Shown: piece by piece, positions 7,404 to 15,260 of the stretch | How positions within the stretch are numbered: the first letter of the stretch is position 1 | Layout: every line of letters starts with the position of its first letter | Assembly: GCF_003688995.1 (NCBI RefSeq) | Contig: NZ_PENI01000024.1 | Location: 62,001 to 126,000, forward strand | Source: Streptomyces shenzhenensis | GTDB lineage: Bacteria; Actinomycetota; Actinomycetes; Streptomycetales; Streptomycetaceae | Reading direction: 5' to 3' | Length of the DNA: 64,000 nt | Position numbers and translations under genes: made by a program | The notes under the pieces: generated by a model | What the model saw: only the letters and a program-made list of their open reading frames with translations | Told to the model about the DNA's origin: nothing | Databases searched by the model: none

Positions 7404-8729
7404 ATGAGTCCCCTTGAGCCGCCGCGGGTCCGCCGGGTCGCGGTGATCGGCGGCAGCCGCGTCCCGTTCGCCCGCGCCGACGGCCCCTACGCCACCGCCT
7501 CGAACCAGGAGATGCTCACCGCCGCCCTGGACGCGCTCGTCGAGCGGTACGGGCTCGACGGTCCGGGCGCGGTCGGCGAGTTCGTGGCGGGCGCGGTCCT
7601 CAAGCACAGCCGGGACTTCAACCTCGCCCGCGAGACGGTCCTCGGCTCGGCACTGGACCACCGCACCCCCGCCTACGACATCCAGCAGGCCTGCGGCACC
7701 GGCCTCCAGGCCGTCATCGCCGCCGCCAACAAGATCGCCCTCGGCCAGACCGAGGCGGCGGTCGCGGGCGGCGCGGACAGCGCGAGCGACGCCCCGCTGG
7801 GCGTCAACGACCGGTTGCGGCGCATCCTGTTGGAGGCGCGGCGGGCGAAGACGGCCGGCGGCCGGCTCAAGGCCCTCGCGAAGGTGCGGCCCGGGCACCT
7901 CGTCCCGGACATCCCGCGCAACGCCGAGCCCCGCACCGGCCTGTCGATGGGCGAGCACGCGGCCGTGACGGCCCGGACCTGGGCACTCCCCGAGCTCTCT
8001 CCTCCGTCGGAGCAGGAGAGAGCCCTGTCCCGCGAGGCGCAGGACGACCTCGCGGCGACCAGCCACCAGCGGCTCGCGGCGGCCTACGAACGGGGCTTCT
8101 TCCAGGACCTGGTGGTTCCCTTCCGGGGCCTGACCCGCGACCAGAACCTGCGTCCCGGCTCGACCGCGGAGAAACTCGCCGCCCTGAAGCCGGTGTTCGG
8201 CCTGGGCGACCCCGACCCGACCATGACCGCGGGCAATTCGACACCGCTCACGGACGGCGCGGCGTTGGTCCTGCTGGCCTCGGAGGAGTGGGCGCGGCAG
8301 CGGGGCCTGGAGCCGCTGGCTTACCTCACGGCGTACGAGACGGCGGCCGTGGACTTCGTGCACGGCGATGTGGCGGGCGGCGAGGACGGCCTGCTGATGG
8401 CGCCCGCGTACGCGGTGCCGCGCATGCTGGCGCGGGCCGGACTGGGCCTGGCGGACTTCGACCTCGTCGAGATCCACGAGGCGTTCGCCTCCCAGGTGCT
8501 GGCGACGCTCGCGGCCTGGGAGAAGCGGGGTCTGGGGCCGGTGGACCGGGCCCGGCTGAACGTCGCGGGGTCCTCGCTGGCCACCGGCCACCCGTTCGCG
8601 GCGACCGGCGCGCGCATCGTGGCGACGCTGGCCAAGCTGCTGTCGGAACGGGAGGGTCCGGCCCGCGGGCTGATCTCGGTGTGTGCGGCGGGCGGGCAGG
8701 GCGTCACGGCGGTCCTGGAGCGAACGTGA
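7404..8729 (+). CDS. Acetyl-CoA acetyltransferase / thiolase (FadA2-like)
   Basis: The 441-aa thiolase has all catalytic signatures: nucleophilic Cys in IQQACGTGLQ, IHEAFA, the active-site His in ATGHPFAATG, and the second Cys in SVCAAGGQG. It has the length and long loop domain (about 125-220) of FadI/FadA2-type enzymes. It cleaves or condenses 3-ketoacyl-CoA. ATG 7404 is preferred because GGAGGA (7388-7393) lies 10 nt upstream; an in-frame GTG at 7386 overlaps that site. It is divergent from the FabG4-like gene across 128 bp containing the palindromes. Confidence 0.92.
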   Translation: MSPLEPPRVRRVAVIGGSRVPFARADGPYATASNQEMLTAALDALVERYGLDGPGAVGEFVAGAVLKHSRDFNLARETVLGSALDHRTPAYDIQQACGTGLQAVIAAANKIALGQTEAAVAGGADSASDAPLGVNDRLRRILLEARRAKTAGGRLKALAKVRPGHLVPDIPRNAEPRTGLSMGEHAAVTARTWALPELSPPSEQERALSREAQDDLAATSHQRLAAAYERGFFQDLVVPFRGLTRDQNLRPGSTAEKLAALKPVFGLGDPDPTMTAGNSTPLTDGAALVLLASEEWARQRGLEPLAYLTAYETAAVDFVHGDVAGGEDGLLMAPAYAVPRMLARAGLGLADFDLVEIHEAFASQVLATLAAWEKRGLGPVDRARLNVAGSSLATGHPFAATGARIVATLAKLLSEREGPARGLISVCAAGGQGVTAVLERT

Positions 8730-8813
8730 GGGTCCCTCACATAATCTTCGAGGTTGCACAGGCCCGGCTCCGGTCCCTTCCCGAAACCGCACAACCCCGC
8801 CACAGCCTGGCCG

Positions 8814-8879
8814 TACGATCATCAGTCAACCGCCGGTCATCCCTCATGTACGGCCGCTCCCTGATGTACGGCCGCCCGG
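8814..8879 (+). promoter_or_regulatory. Leader region of acyl-CoA synthetase gene: -10 candidate and 18-bp tandem duplication
   Basis: The gap 8730-8963 holds no gene. TACGAT (8814-8819) is a good -10 candidate, giving a leader of about 140 nt. In that leader 8844-8861 is duplicated at 8862-8879, sharing ATGTACGGCCGC (8846-8857 and 8864-8875). Whether the repeat is functional is unknown. Confidence 0.4.
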
Positions 8880-8963
8880 CCCGCCGACGGTGAACGCCTC
8901 GGTGCGCGAGGCACGTACGTCATGCAGCAAGCAGTGCACCGCTGCACGCCCGAGGAGCCGCCC

Positions 8964-10910
8964 GTGTCCACCCCGTACCCGAACGTTCCCGTCTCCTCCG
9001 GCATGACGGTCTCCGCCACCGACTACGACGGCGCGCCGATCCTCGTCGAGCCCGAGACCCAGCGGCTGGACGGCGCCGTGCGCGAGGTGTCCGTACCGCC
9101 GTTCGCCCCGCCGGTGCGGCACGGGTCGCTCGCCGACCTGCCCTTCGACAACGCGGCCGCGGACCCCGGCGCCGTGGTCCTCAGCCGCCGGACGGCGGAC
9201 GGCACCTGGGCGGACGTGACGGCGGCGGCCTTCGCCGAGCAGGTGCTCGCCCTGGCCAAGGGGCTGCTGGCGGAGGGGCTGGCACCGGGCGACCGGATCG
9301 CCGTCATGGCCCGCACCCGCTACGAGTGGTCCCTGCTCGACTTCGCCGCCTGGGCGGCCGGCCTGGTGACCGTCCCCGTCTACCCCACCTCGTCCGTCTT
9401 CCAGACCCGCTGGATCCTCCAGGACTCCGGTGCCGTGGCCCTGGTGACGGAGACCGCGGGCCAGGCCGCCGCCCTCGGCCCGGAACTCGACCGGGTGCCC
9501 GACCTGCGCCACCTGTGGGTGATCGAGAAGGAGCATCTCGACCGGATCGCGGAACTCGGCGACGCCCAGGTGCCGGAGGCGGAGGTCGCCGTCCGCCGGG
9601 CCATGCTCGGCCCGGACACCCTCGCCACGCTCATCTACACCTCCGGCACCACCGGCCGCCCCAAGGGCTGCGCGCTCTCCCACGGCAACTTCTTCGCCGA
9701 GGTGGACAACGCCATCGAGCTGCTCTACCCGATCTTCAAGGCGAGGACCTCCGAAGAGGCGTCCGTGCTGCTGTTCCTCCCGATGTCCCACGTCTTCGGC
9801 CGCATGGTGGCGATCGCCTGCATCCGGGCGCGGGTACGGCTGGGCCACGCGCCGAGCCTCAAGCCGGAGTACCTGCTGCCGGACCTCGCGGCCTTCCGGC
9901 CGACCTGTCTGCTGACCATCCCGTACATGCTGGAGAAGGTCTTCAACACCGCGCGCGCCAAGGCGGAGAAGGGCGGCCGGGCCTCCTCCTTCGACCGCGC
10001 CGCGGCGGTGGCCAGACGCTACGGCGAGGCACTGGAGGCCCGGCAGACGGGCACCGGCAACGGCCCGAGCCGCGCCCTGCGCACGGCCCGCGCCTTCTAC
10101 GACCCCCTGGTCTACCGCCGCATCCGCAACGCGATGGGCGGCCGGGTCCGGTACGCGATCTGCGGCGGCTCCCCGCTGGGCCGCCCCCTGGGCGCCTTCT
10201 ACGCCGGCGCCGGCATCGAGATCTTCGAGGGGTACGGGCTGACCGAGACGACCGGCGCCTCCACCGTGACCCCGCCGCTCAAGCCCCGGCTCGGGACGGT
10301 GGGCTGGCCCATGCCGGGCGCCAAGATCCGTATCGCCGCGGACGGTGAGATCCTGATCGCGGGCGAGCACGTCCTGCGCGGCTACTGGGATCCGCAGGCG
10401 GGCGGGGTGGTCCCGGCGACCCGGGACGGCTGGCTCGCGACGGGCGACATCGGGCAGTTGGACGCCGAGGGGTATCTGACGATCACCGGCCGCAAGAAGG
10501 AGCTGCTGATCACGGCGGGCGGCAAGTCGGTGGCGCCGGCCCCGCTGGAGAACTGGCTGCGCGCGCACCCCCTGATCTCCCAGGTCATGCTGGTCGGCGA
10601 CGCCCGCCCCTACGTCAGCGCCCTCATCACCCTCGACGTCGACGGCATCACCCACTGGCGGCAGATGAACGGCAAGCACCCGGTGCCACCGGAACTCCTG
10701 GTGGACGACCCGGACCTGACCGCGGTCCTGCAGCGCGCGGTGAACGAGGCGAACCGGCTGGTGTCCCGCCCCGAGTCCATCAGGAAGTTCACCATCCTGC
10801 CGAAGGACTTCACCGAGCAGGCGGGCCACCTCACCCCCTCGATGAAGCTGCGCCGCGACCAGATCATGCGCGACTTCACCGAGGCGGTGGAGGGCCTGTA
10901 CGCGGGGTAG
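8964..10910 (+). CDS. Long-chain fatty-acid-CoA ligase (AMP-forming)
   Basis: The 648-aa product is a full-length ANL-superfamily enzyme of FadD15/FAA type. It has the P-loop LIYTSGTTGRPKGCALSHGNF (about 215-235), FLPMSHVFGRM, EGYGLTETTGAS, the hinge region GWLATGDIGQLDAEGYLTITGRKKELLITAGGKSVAP and the C-terminal lysine region. It activates fatty acids to acyl-CoA through acyl-AMP. GTG 8964 follows GAGGAG (8951-8956); an ATG at 8922 would add 14 residues without a ribosome site. It probably feeds acyl-CoA to the neighbouring beta-oxidation-like set but has its own leader. Confidence 0.93.
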   Translation: MSTPYPNVPVSSGMTVSATDYDGAPILVEPETQRLDGAVREVSVPPFAPPVRHGSLADLPFDNAAADPGAVVLSRRTADGTWADVTAAAFAEQVLALAKGLLAEGLAPGDRIAVMARTRYEWSLLDFAAWAAGLVTVPVYPTSSVFQTRWILQDSGAVALVTETAGQAAALGPELDRVPDLRHLWVIEKEHLDRIAELGDAQVPEAEVAVRRAMLGPDTLATLIYTSGTTGRPKGCALSHGNFFAEVDNAIELLYPIFKARTSEEASVLLFLPMSHVFGRMVAIACIRARVRLGHAPSLKPEYLLPDLAAFRPTCLLTIPYMLEKVFNTARAKAEKGGRASSFDRAAAVARRYGEALEARQTGTGNGPSRALRTARAFYDPLVYRRIRNAMGGRVRYAICGGSPLGRPLGAFYAGAGIEIFEGYGLTETTGASTVTPPLKPRLGTVGWPMPGAKIRIAADGEILIAGEHVLRGYWDPQAGGVVPATRDGWLATGDIGQLDAEGYLTITGRKKELLITAGGKSVAPAPLENWLRAHPLISQVMLVGDARPYVSALITLDVDGITHWRQMNGKHPVPPELLVDDPDLTAVLQRAVNEANRLVSRPESIRKFTILPKDFTEQAGHLTPSMKLRRDQIMRDFTEAVEGLYAG

Positions 10911-10925
10911 CCGCCCCCGCGGATC

Positions 10926-10952
10926 AGCCGGCCGGGTCGGTCAGCCGGCTGC
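10926..10952. terminator. Hairpin after acyl-CoA synthetase gene
   Basis: CAGCCGG (10926-10932) pairs with CCGGCTG (10946-10952) in the short space between the ligase stop and the end of the leftward methyltransferase remnant. No T tract follows, which is usual in Streptomyces. It could act in both directions. Confidence 0.4.
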
Positions 10953-11670
10953 GCGGGCCGCGATCAGGAACACCAGGTGGGTGGATTCGCCCTCCGCGAG
11001 GTCCGGTGCGCGGTCCAGCCGGGCCCGGACCGAGAAGCCGGCCTGCTCCAGGAGCCCGGCCATGTGGTCCGGCCGGCGGCGGCGGAAGTCCAGGGACGGC
11101 CGGTCCGGACGGAGCGGCTCGTCGCCGACCTGGAGGGCCGGCAGCAGCTGCCCGCCGGGCGCCGGCACCCGGGCGAACTCGGCGAAGAGCGCGGGCAGTC
11201 GGTCCACCGGGGTGTGGCTGATCGAGTACCAGGCGACCACACCCGCAAGGCCGCCGTCCGGCAGATCCAGCACCGGCATCGAGCCCGGCCGGAACACCGG
11301 CCGCGGATTCCCTCGACGGGCGAACTCCACCACACCCGCCGACAGGCCGACGCCTCGGTCCTGTCGTCAGATTCCCGTCGTTCGCCCGGAGGGCGGGCCC
11401 TGCGGCATCGTGGGGGTCCCCCCTGGTCGAGCGGAGCCGAGAGCTTGGGGGAGCGTGCATGGCGTCGTGGGGCTGGGGGCACCTCCCGGCCGGAGGCTGG
11501 GGGAGGGAGTTTGCCGACAGGGCCTAGGACCGACAGTCCCAGCGAGTCCAGATGGGCCGTCACCCACCAGCTCCGCGAACCCGGCCGGCACCGCTCGGTC
11601 CAGCCGGCCTGGTCGTCAGCGGGGCGGGGAAGTGGGCCGCATAGTCCTCGACGAAGGCCACCGACAGGGC
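10941..11670 (-). pseudogene. Class I SAM methyltransferase remnant interrupted by repeats
   Basis: Pieces of one methyltransferase lie in order on the minus strand but in different frames. 11641-11665 encodes VAFVEDYAAHF. 11540-11590 encodes FAELVGDGP in one frame and WVTAHLDSLGLSVLG in another. 10941-11360 encodes GVGLSAGVVEFARRG through GVVAWYSISHTP and FAEFARVPAPGGQLL to the stop. In intact relatives these join as DYA-FAELV-(GCGxGR)-VTAHLDSLG-xGLSPGMV. Here the GxGxG motif I between FAELV and VTAHL is missing, and about 130 bp of palindromic repeat DNA separates SLGLSVLG from GVGLSAG. The only long open frame (10941-11333) lacks the cofactor-binding core. Confidence 0.72.
11411..11505. 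repeat. Two Streptomyces intergenic palindromes (TGGGGGTCCCCCC...CTTGGGGGAG type)
   Basis: Copy 1 (11411-11453) runs from TGGGGGTCCCCCC through GAGAGCTTGGGGGAG. Copy 2 (11474-11505) is TGGGGGCACCTCCCGG through GGCTGGGGGAG. Both fold on themselves through C-rich and G-rich arms. This element type is common between Streptomyces genes; here it lies inside the broken methyltransferase gene. Confidence 0.75.
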
Positions 11671-11690
11671 CCCCTGCCCACCCAGCAGCC

Positions 11691-11990
11691 ACAGCCCCGA
11701 GCACCACCACCGCGAACGGAGGACCCAGGCGGGTCTTGCCCAGCCCGCGGCAGCGCGCCCTCGTGGGCAGTACAAGGTCAGTTCCTGGAGGCGGGCCGGG
11801 ACCGTGACTCTGCCGTGCGGCAGGGGGACCCGCAGGGCCGGCCCGCGCGGTGTTCGGTGGAGCGAACGCTCAGTGAATGGTCGTATCCATAGGGTGAATG
11901 GAGTTCATGAACGCCATGCGGCCCCGTACACGATCTGGGGAACGGGCGCGCTGATCATGCAGCACGCACAGCTACGGCCGGCGCAGGAAA
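11691..11990. other. Gene-free region with small palindromes
   Basis: No credible gene is seen between the methyltransferase remnant and the cold-shock terminator. Small perfect symmetries are present: CTGCCG-TG-CGGCAG (11810-11823), GAGCG-AA-CGCTC (11860-11871), a direct repeat GTGAATGG (11873 and 11894), and the palindrome GTTCATGAAC (11903-11912). These resemble an abandoned or unassigned regulatory region; no coding sequence follows on the plus strand. Confidence 0.35.
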
Positions 11991-11995
11991 AGGGC

Positions 11996-12028
11996 AGGAG
12001 CCCCGTCGCCGGAAGGCGCGGGGCTCCT
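11996..12028 (-). terminator. Terminator of the cold-shock gene
   Basis: AGGAGCCCC (11996-12004) pairs perfectly with GGGGCTCCT (12020-12028) around a 15-nt loop that can itself pair. On the minus strand it is followed by gcccttttcc, a short T run. It lies 36 bp downstream of the cold-shock stop codon. Confidence 0.85.
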
Positions 12029-12063
12029 TGGGTACTTCTCTCAGGCTGCGATCGGATCGCTGC

Positions 12064-12267
12064 TCAGACGGGGGTGACGTTCTCCGCCTGCGGACCCTTC
12101 GGGCCCTGGGTCACGTCGAAGCTCACCTGCTGGTTCTCTTCGAGCGAACGGAAACCCTGAGCGTTGATCGCGGAGTAGTGAACGAAGACGTCGGGGCCGC
12201 CGCCTTCCTGGGCGATGAAGCCAAAGCCCTTTTCGGCGTTGAACCACTTCACGGTTCCGGTAGCCAT
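12064..12267 (-). CDS. Cold-shock protein (CspA/ScoF family)
   Basis: This 67-aa single OB-fold domain protein carries both RNA-binding motifs, KGFGFI and VFVHYSA, after the standard start MATGTVKWFN. It binds single-stranded RNA and DNA and acts as an RNA chaperone. ATG 12267 has a near-perfect AAGGAGG 6 nt upstream. The promoter lies about 155 nt upstream, giving the long leader typical of cold-shock genes, and a strong terminator follows. Streptomyces carries several such paralogues. Confidence 0.97.
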   Translation of the reverse strand: MATGTVKWFNAEKGFGFIAQEGGGPDVFVHYSAINAQGFRSLEENQQVSFDVTQGPKGPQAENVTPV

Positions 12268-12359
12268 AAGCCCTCCTTGGGCTCACAAAGGGTTGCCCTG
12301 CTCCAGAACCTGCAAGTGTGAAACAGTGCCGCACAAGTGCATATGTCTGAAAACGACGA

Positions 12360-12388
12360 GAGCCCGCGGTTACATGCTCCGCAGGCTC
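12360..12388 (-). promoter_or_regulatory. Hairpin in the cold-shock mRNA leader
   Basis: GAGCCCGCGG (12360-12369) and CCGCAGGCTC (12379-12388) form a 10-bp stem with one internal mismatch (a T-G wobble in the transcript) and a 9-nt loop. On the minus strand it is followed by TCTCGTCGTTTTCAG. It could be an attenuator or a temperature-responsive leader structure. Confidence 0.5.
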
Positions 12389-12424
12389 TGTACTGCAAGG
12401 GAAACCAAACTGCAACTTGCGGCG

Positions 12425-12452
12425 AGCCTAGCACGCAGGCAGCCGGAAGCAA
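12425..12452 (-). promoter_or_regulatory. Promoter of the cold-shock gene
   Basis: Minus strand TTGCTT (12452-12447), 16-nt spacer, TAGGCT (12430-12425). The transcript would start near 12419, about 150 nt before the start codon. Confidence 0.5.
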
Positions 12453-12542
12453 TAGGGGTCAAGATCACGCCACTCGGAAGTTTGAACACCGCTAGGCCGG
12501 TTGACGGAGGGGGCGGTTGTCGGCACCGTACCTCATGAGGTC

Positions 12543-12554
12543 TAGTCTCGCGAT
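12543..12554 (+). promoter_or_regulatory. Leaderless -10 element before mqnA
   Basis: TAGTCT (12543-12548), six bases (cgcgat), then GTG 12555. No Shine-Dalgarno is present. TTGTCG (12517-12522) is a poorly spaced possible -35. Confidence 0.6.
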
Positions 12555-13400
12555 GTGGACAATTCTCGCACCCGGCCGCGCGTCGGCCACATCCAGTTCC
12601 TGAACTGCCTGCCCCTCTACTGGGGGCTCGCGAGAACCGGCACCCTCCTCGACTTCGAGCTGACCAAGGACACCCCGGAGAAGCTCAGCGAGCAGCTGGT
12701 GCGGGGGGACCTCGACATCGGGCCCATCACCCTGGTCGAGTTCCTCAAGAACGCCGACGACCTGGTCGCCTTCCCGGACATCGCGGTCGGCTGCGACGGC
12801 CCCGTGATGTCCTGCGTGATCGTCTCGCAGGTCCCCCTCGACCGGCTCGACGGCGCCCGGGTCGCCCTCGGCTCGACCTCCCGGACCTCCGTCCGCCTGG
12901 CCCAGCTGCTGCTCGCCGAGCGGTTCGGCGTACAGCCCGACTACTACAGCTGCCCGCCCGATCTCAGCCTGATGATGCAGGAGGCGGACGCGGCCGTACT
13001 CATCGGGGACGCCGCGCTGCGGGCCAACCTCCTCGACGGTCCGCACTACGGGCTCGACGTGTACGACCTGGGCACCCTGTGGAAGGAGTGGACGGGCCTG
13101 CCGTTCGTCTTCGCGGTCTGGGCGGCCCGGCGCGACTACCTGGAGCGCGAGCCGGCGATCACCCGGCAGGTGCACGAGGCGTTCCTGTCCTCCCGCAACC
13201 TCTCCCTGGAGGAGGTCGGCAAGGTCGCCGAGCAGGCGGCCCGCTGGGAGGCCTTCGACGAGAAGGTCCTGGCGCAGTACTTCACGACGCTCGACTTCCG
13301 CTTCGGCGCCCCGCAGCTGGCGGCGGTCGCCGAGTTCGCCCGCCGGGTCGGCCCGACGACCGGCTTCCCCGCGGACGTGAAGGTGGAGCTGCTGGCATAG
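12555..13400 (+). CDS. mqnA: Chorismate dehydratase MqnA
   Basis: MqnA removes water from chorismate to give 3-[(1-carboxyvinyl)oxy]benzoate, the first committed step of the futalosine pathway; MqnE uses the product. The 281-aa protein has the periplasmic-binding-protein-like fold of the MqnA/MqnD family, with the diagnostic N-terminus VGHIQFLNCLPLYWGL. Other family features are GDLDIGPITLVEFLKNADDL, ALGSTSRTSVRLAQLLL, LIGDAAL and the C-terminal LDFRFG. GTG 12555 is fixed by the -10 element 6 nt upstream. It is divergent from the cold-shock gene. Confidence 0.95.
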   Translation: MDNSRTRPRVGHIQFLNCLPLYWGLARTGTLLDFELTKDTPEKLSEQLVRGDLDIGPITLVEFLKNADDLVAFPDIAVGCDGPVMSCVIVSQVPLDRLDGARVALGSTSRTSVRLAQLLLAERFGVQPDYYSCPPDLSLMMQEADAAVLIGDAALRANLLDGPHYGLDVYDLGTLWKEWTGLPFVFAVWAARRDYLEREPAITRQVHEAFLSSRNLSLEEVGKVAEQAARWEAFDEKVLAQYFTTLDFRFGAPQLAAVAEFARRVGPTTGFPADVKVELLA

Positions 13401-13491
13401 ACCGGCGGTCGCGCCGCCCGGGCGCTCCCACGGTACGGCTCCGCGGCACTACCCTGCTGACCGAGGCGTGACGGGGAAGAGGGGGACGCCG

Positions 13492-15231
13492 ATGCAGCCG
13501 CTCGCGGCCGACGAGCCCACCGCCGTGGGGCCCTACCGGCTCCTCGGCCGGCTCGGCTCCGGCGGGATGGGCCGGGTCTATCTGGGCCGCAGCACCGGCG
13601 GCCGTACGGTCGCCGTGAAGATCGTGCATCCGCACTTCGCGCTGGACGAGGAGTTCCGCGCCCGGTTCCGGCGCGAGGTCGACGCCGCGCGCCGGGTGGG
13701 CGGCGCCTGGACGGCACCGGTCCTGGACGCCGACCCCGACGCGCCGGTGCCCTGGGTCGCCACCGGCTATGTGGCCGGACCCTCCCTGGCGGCCGCCGTC
13801 GCCGCCCACGGGCCGCTGCCCCAGCACTCCGTACGGACGCTGGGCGCGGGTCTCGCCGAGGCGCTCGCGGCCGTGCACGAGCTGGGTCTCGTGCACCGGG
13901 ACGTCAAACCGCCGAACGTGCTGCTCACCCTGGACGGCCCGCTGCTGATCGACTTCGGGATCGCCCGGGCCACCGACGGCACGGCCTCCCTGACCTCGAC
14001 CGGCGTCTCCATCGGCTCGCCCGGCTACATGTCCCCCGAGCAGATCCTGGGCAAGGGCGTCACGGGGGCCGCGGACGTCTTCTCCCTGGGCGCGGTGCTG
14101 GCGTTCGCGGCGACCGGCGCACCGCCCTTCCCCGGGGACTCCTCGGCCGCACTGCTCTACAAGGTCGTCCACGAGGAGCCCGAACTGGGGGCTTTGCACG
14201 GCGAGTTGCGGCAGGTGGCCGCGGCCTGCCTGGCGAAGGAACCCGGTGCGCGGCCGGCCCCCGGCGCGGTGGCCGGCCGGCTCGCCCCGGACGGTGCCGC
14301 GCGCCTGGTCGCGGGCGGCTGGCTGCCGGGGCCGCTGGTGGAACAGGTCAGCCGGGACGCGGTGCGGCTCCTCGGCCTGGAGACGACGGATCCGGCGCCG
14401 TCGGGCCCGGTCGCGTTCAGCAGCCCCTCGGTGACCGGCAGGACGGAGGCACCGGCGGGGGAGTTCGGACCGCCGCCGGTGATGCCCGGGGCGGCAGCGG
14501 GAGCCGGGACGGGGATTGGACCCGGAGTCGCGGTCGGGGCCGGTGCGAGCGGGGGATTCGGTGCCGGTGCCGGGGGCCTCGGCGGCGGCACCGGCGGGGT
14601 TCCCGGGCCACGGGACGCGGTGCCCGGGGAGCAGCGGCCGGGCAAGGTCTCCGTCACCATGGCGGCCACCTCCGCTCCGGGCGCGGGAGGCCGGGGACGC
14701 CGTATGAGCTGCACGGTGGCGCTCGCCGTCGCCGGGGCGCTCGCGGCGGTCACGGTCGGGCTCGGCTTCCTGCTCCGCCCGCTCATCGGCGGCGACGGCG
14801 CCCACGACACCGCCGGGGCCGGCACCAAGCCGCCCACGGCGTCAACCGGTTCGGGCGATGCGGGCCCGGCGCCCGGTTCCGGCGTCCTCGCGCCCTACCT
14901 CGGCACCTGGCAGGGCCAGGCCACCGCCCTCGACGGCCAACTGCCCATCGGCACCTTCCGGCTCACCGTCCGGTCGGCGGACGTGGGCGAGGAGTTGGGC
15001 CGGCTGCGCCAGACCGACCAGCTCGGCGGCGTCTGCACGGACCTGCTCACCCTGAAACAGGTGACCGCGACGGCACTCGTCGCGACGTCGGTCGGGGCCG
15101 AGGACAACCACGCCGGCTGCAACCCCGACCCGCACACGATCCGGCTCACCCCGGTGGGCGACGACCTCACGTATACGTCGGACAGCACGGCGGAGGGCAA
15201 CCCGACCTCCCGCATGTCCAGGACCGACTAG
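13492..15231 (+). CDS. Membrane Ser/Thr protein kinase (PknB-like) with extracellular C-terminal domain
   Basis: The kinase domain (about 15-270) is complete: GSGGMGRVY loop, K43 in VAVK, HRDVKPPN (D137, N142), DFG (154-156) and SPGYMSPEQ. A Gly/Pro-rich linker follows, then one transmembrane helix (about 405-435). The outer domain has YLGTWQG and two Cys (CTDLL and HAGCNP) that may form a disulfide, and is a possible ligand sensor. ATG 13492 follows AGAGGGGG; an in-frame GTG at 13468 is less well placed. TACCCT (13450-13455) is a possible -10. The gene converges on the FHA-containing type VII ATPase gene, so that ATPase is a natural candidate substrate or partner. Confidence 0.92.
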   Translation: MQPLAADEPTAVGPYRLLGRLGSGGMGRVYLGRSTGGRTVAVKIVHPHFALDEEFRARFRREVDAARRVGGAWTAPVLDADPDAPVPWVATGYVAGPSLAAAVAAHGPLPQHSVRTLGAGLAEALAAVHELGLVHRDVKPPNVLLTLDGPLLIDFGIARATDGTASLTSTGVSIGSPGYMSPEQILGKGVTGAADVFSLGAVLAFAATGAPPFPGDSSAALLYKVVHEEPELGALHGELRQVAAACLAKEPGARPAPGAVAGRLAPDGAARLVAGGWLPGPLVEQVSRDAVRLLGLETTDPAPSGPVAFSSPSVTGRTEAPAGEFGPPPVMPGAAAGAGTGIGPGVAVGAGASGGFGAGAGGLGGGTGGVPGPRDAVPGEQRPGKVSVTMAATSAPGAGGRGRRMSCTVALAVAGALAAVTVGLGFLLRPLIGGDGAHDTAGAGTKPPTASTGSGDAGPAPGSGVLAPYLGTWQGQATALDGQLPIGTFRLTVRSADVGEELGRLRQTDQLGGVCTDLLTLKQVTATALVATSVGAEDNHAGCNPDPHTIRLTPVGDDLTYTSDSTAEGNPTSRMSRTD

Positions 15232-15260
15232 CCCTCGCCACTCGCGTCGGCGAAGGCGGG

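Noticed and set aside
10941..11333. Intact 130-aa methyltransferase
   Set aside because: Lacks the SAM-binding N-terminal half; upstream fragments of the missing half lie in other frames, so it is treated as part of a pseudogene.
11411..11505. Insertion sequence
   Set aside because: No transposase and no defined terminal repeats; the units match the common Streptomyces intergenic palindromes instead.
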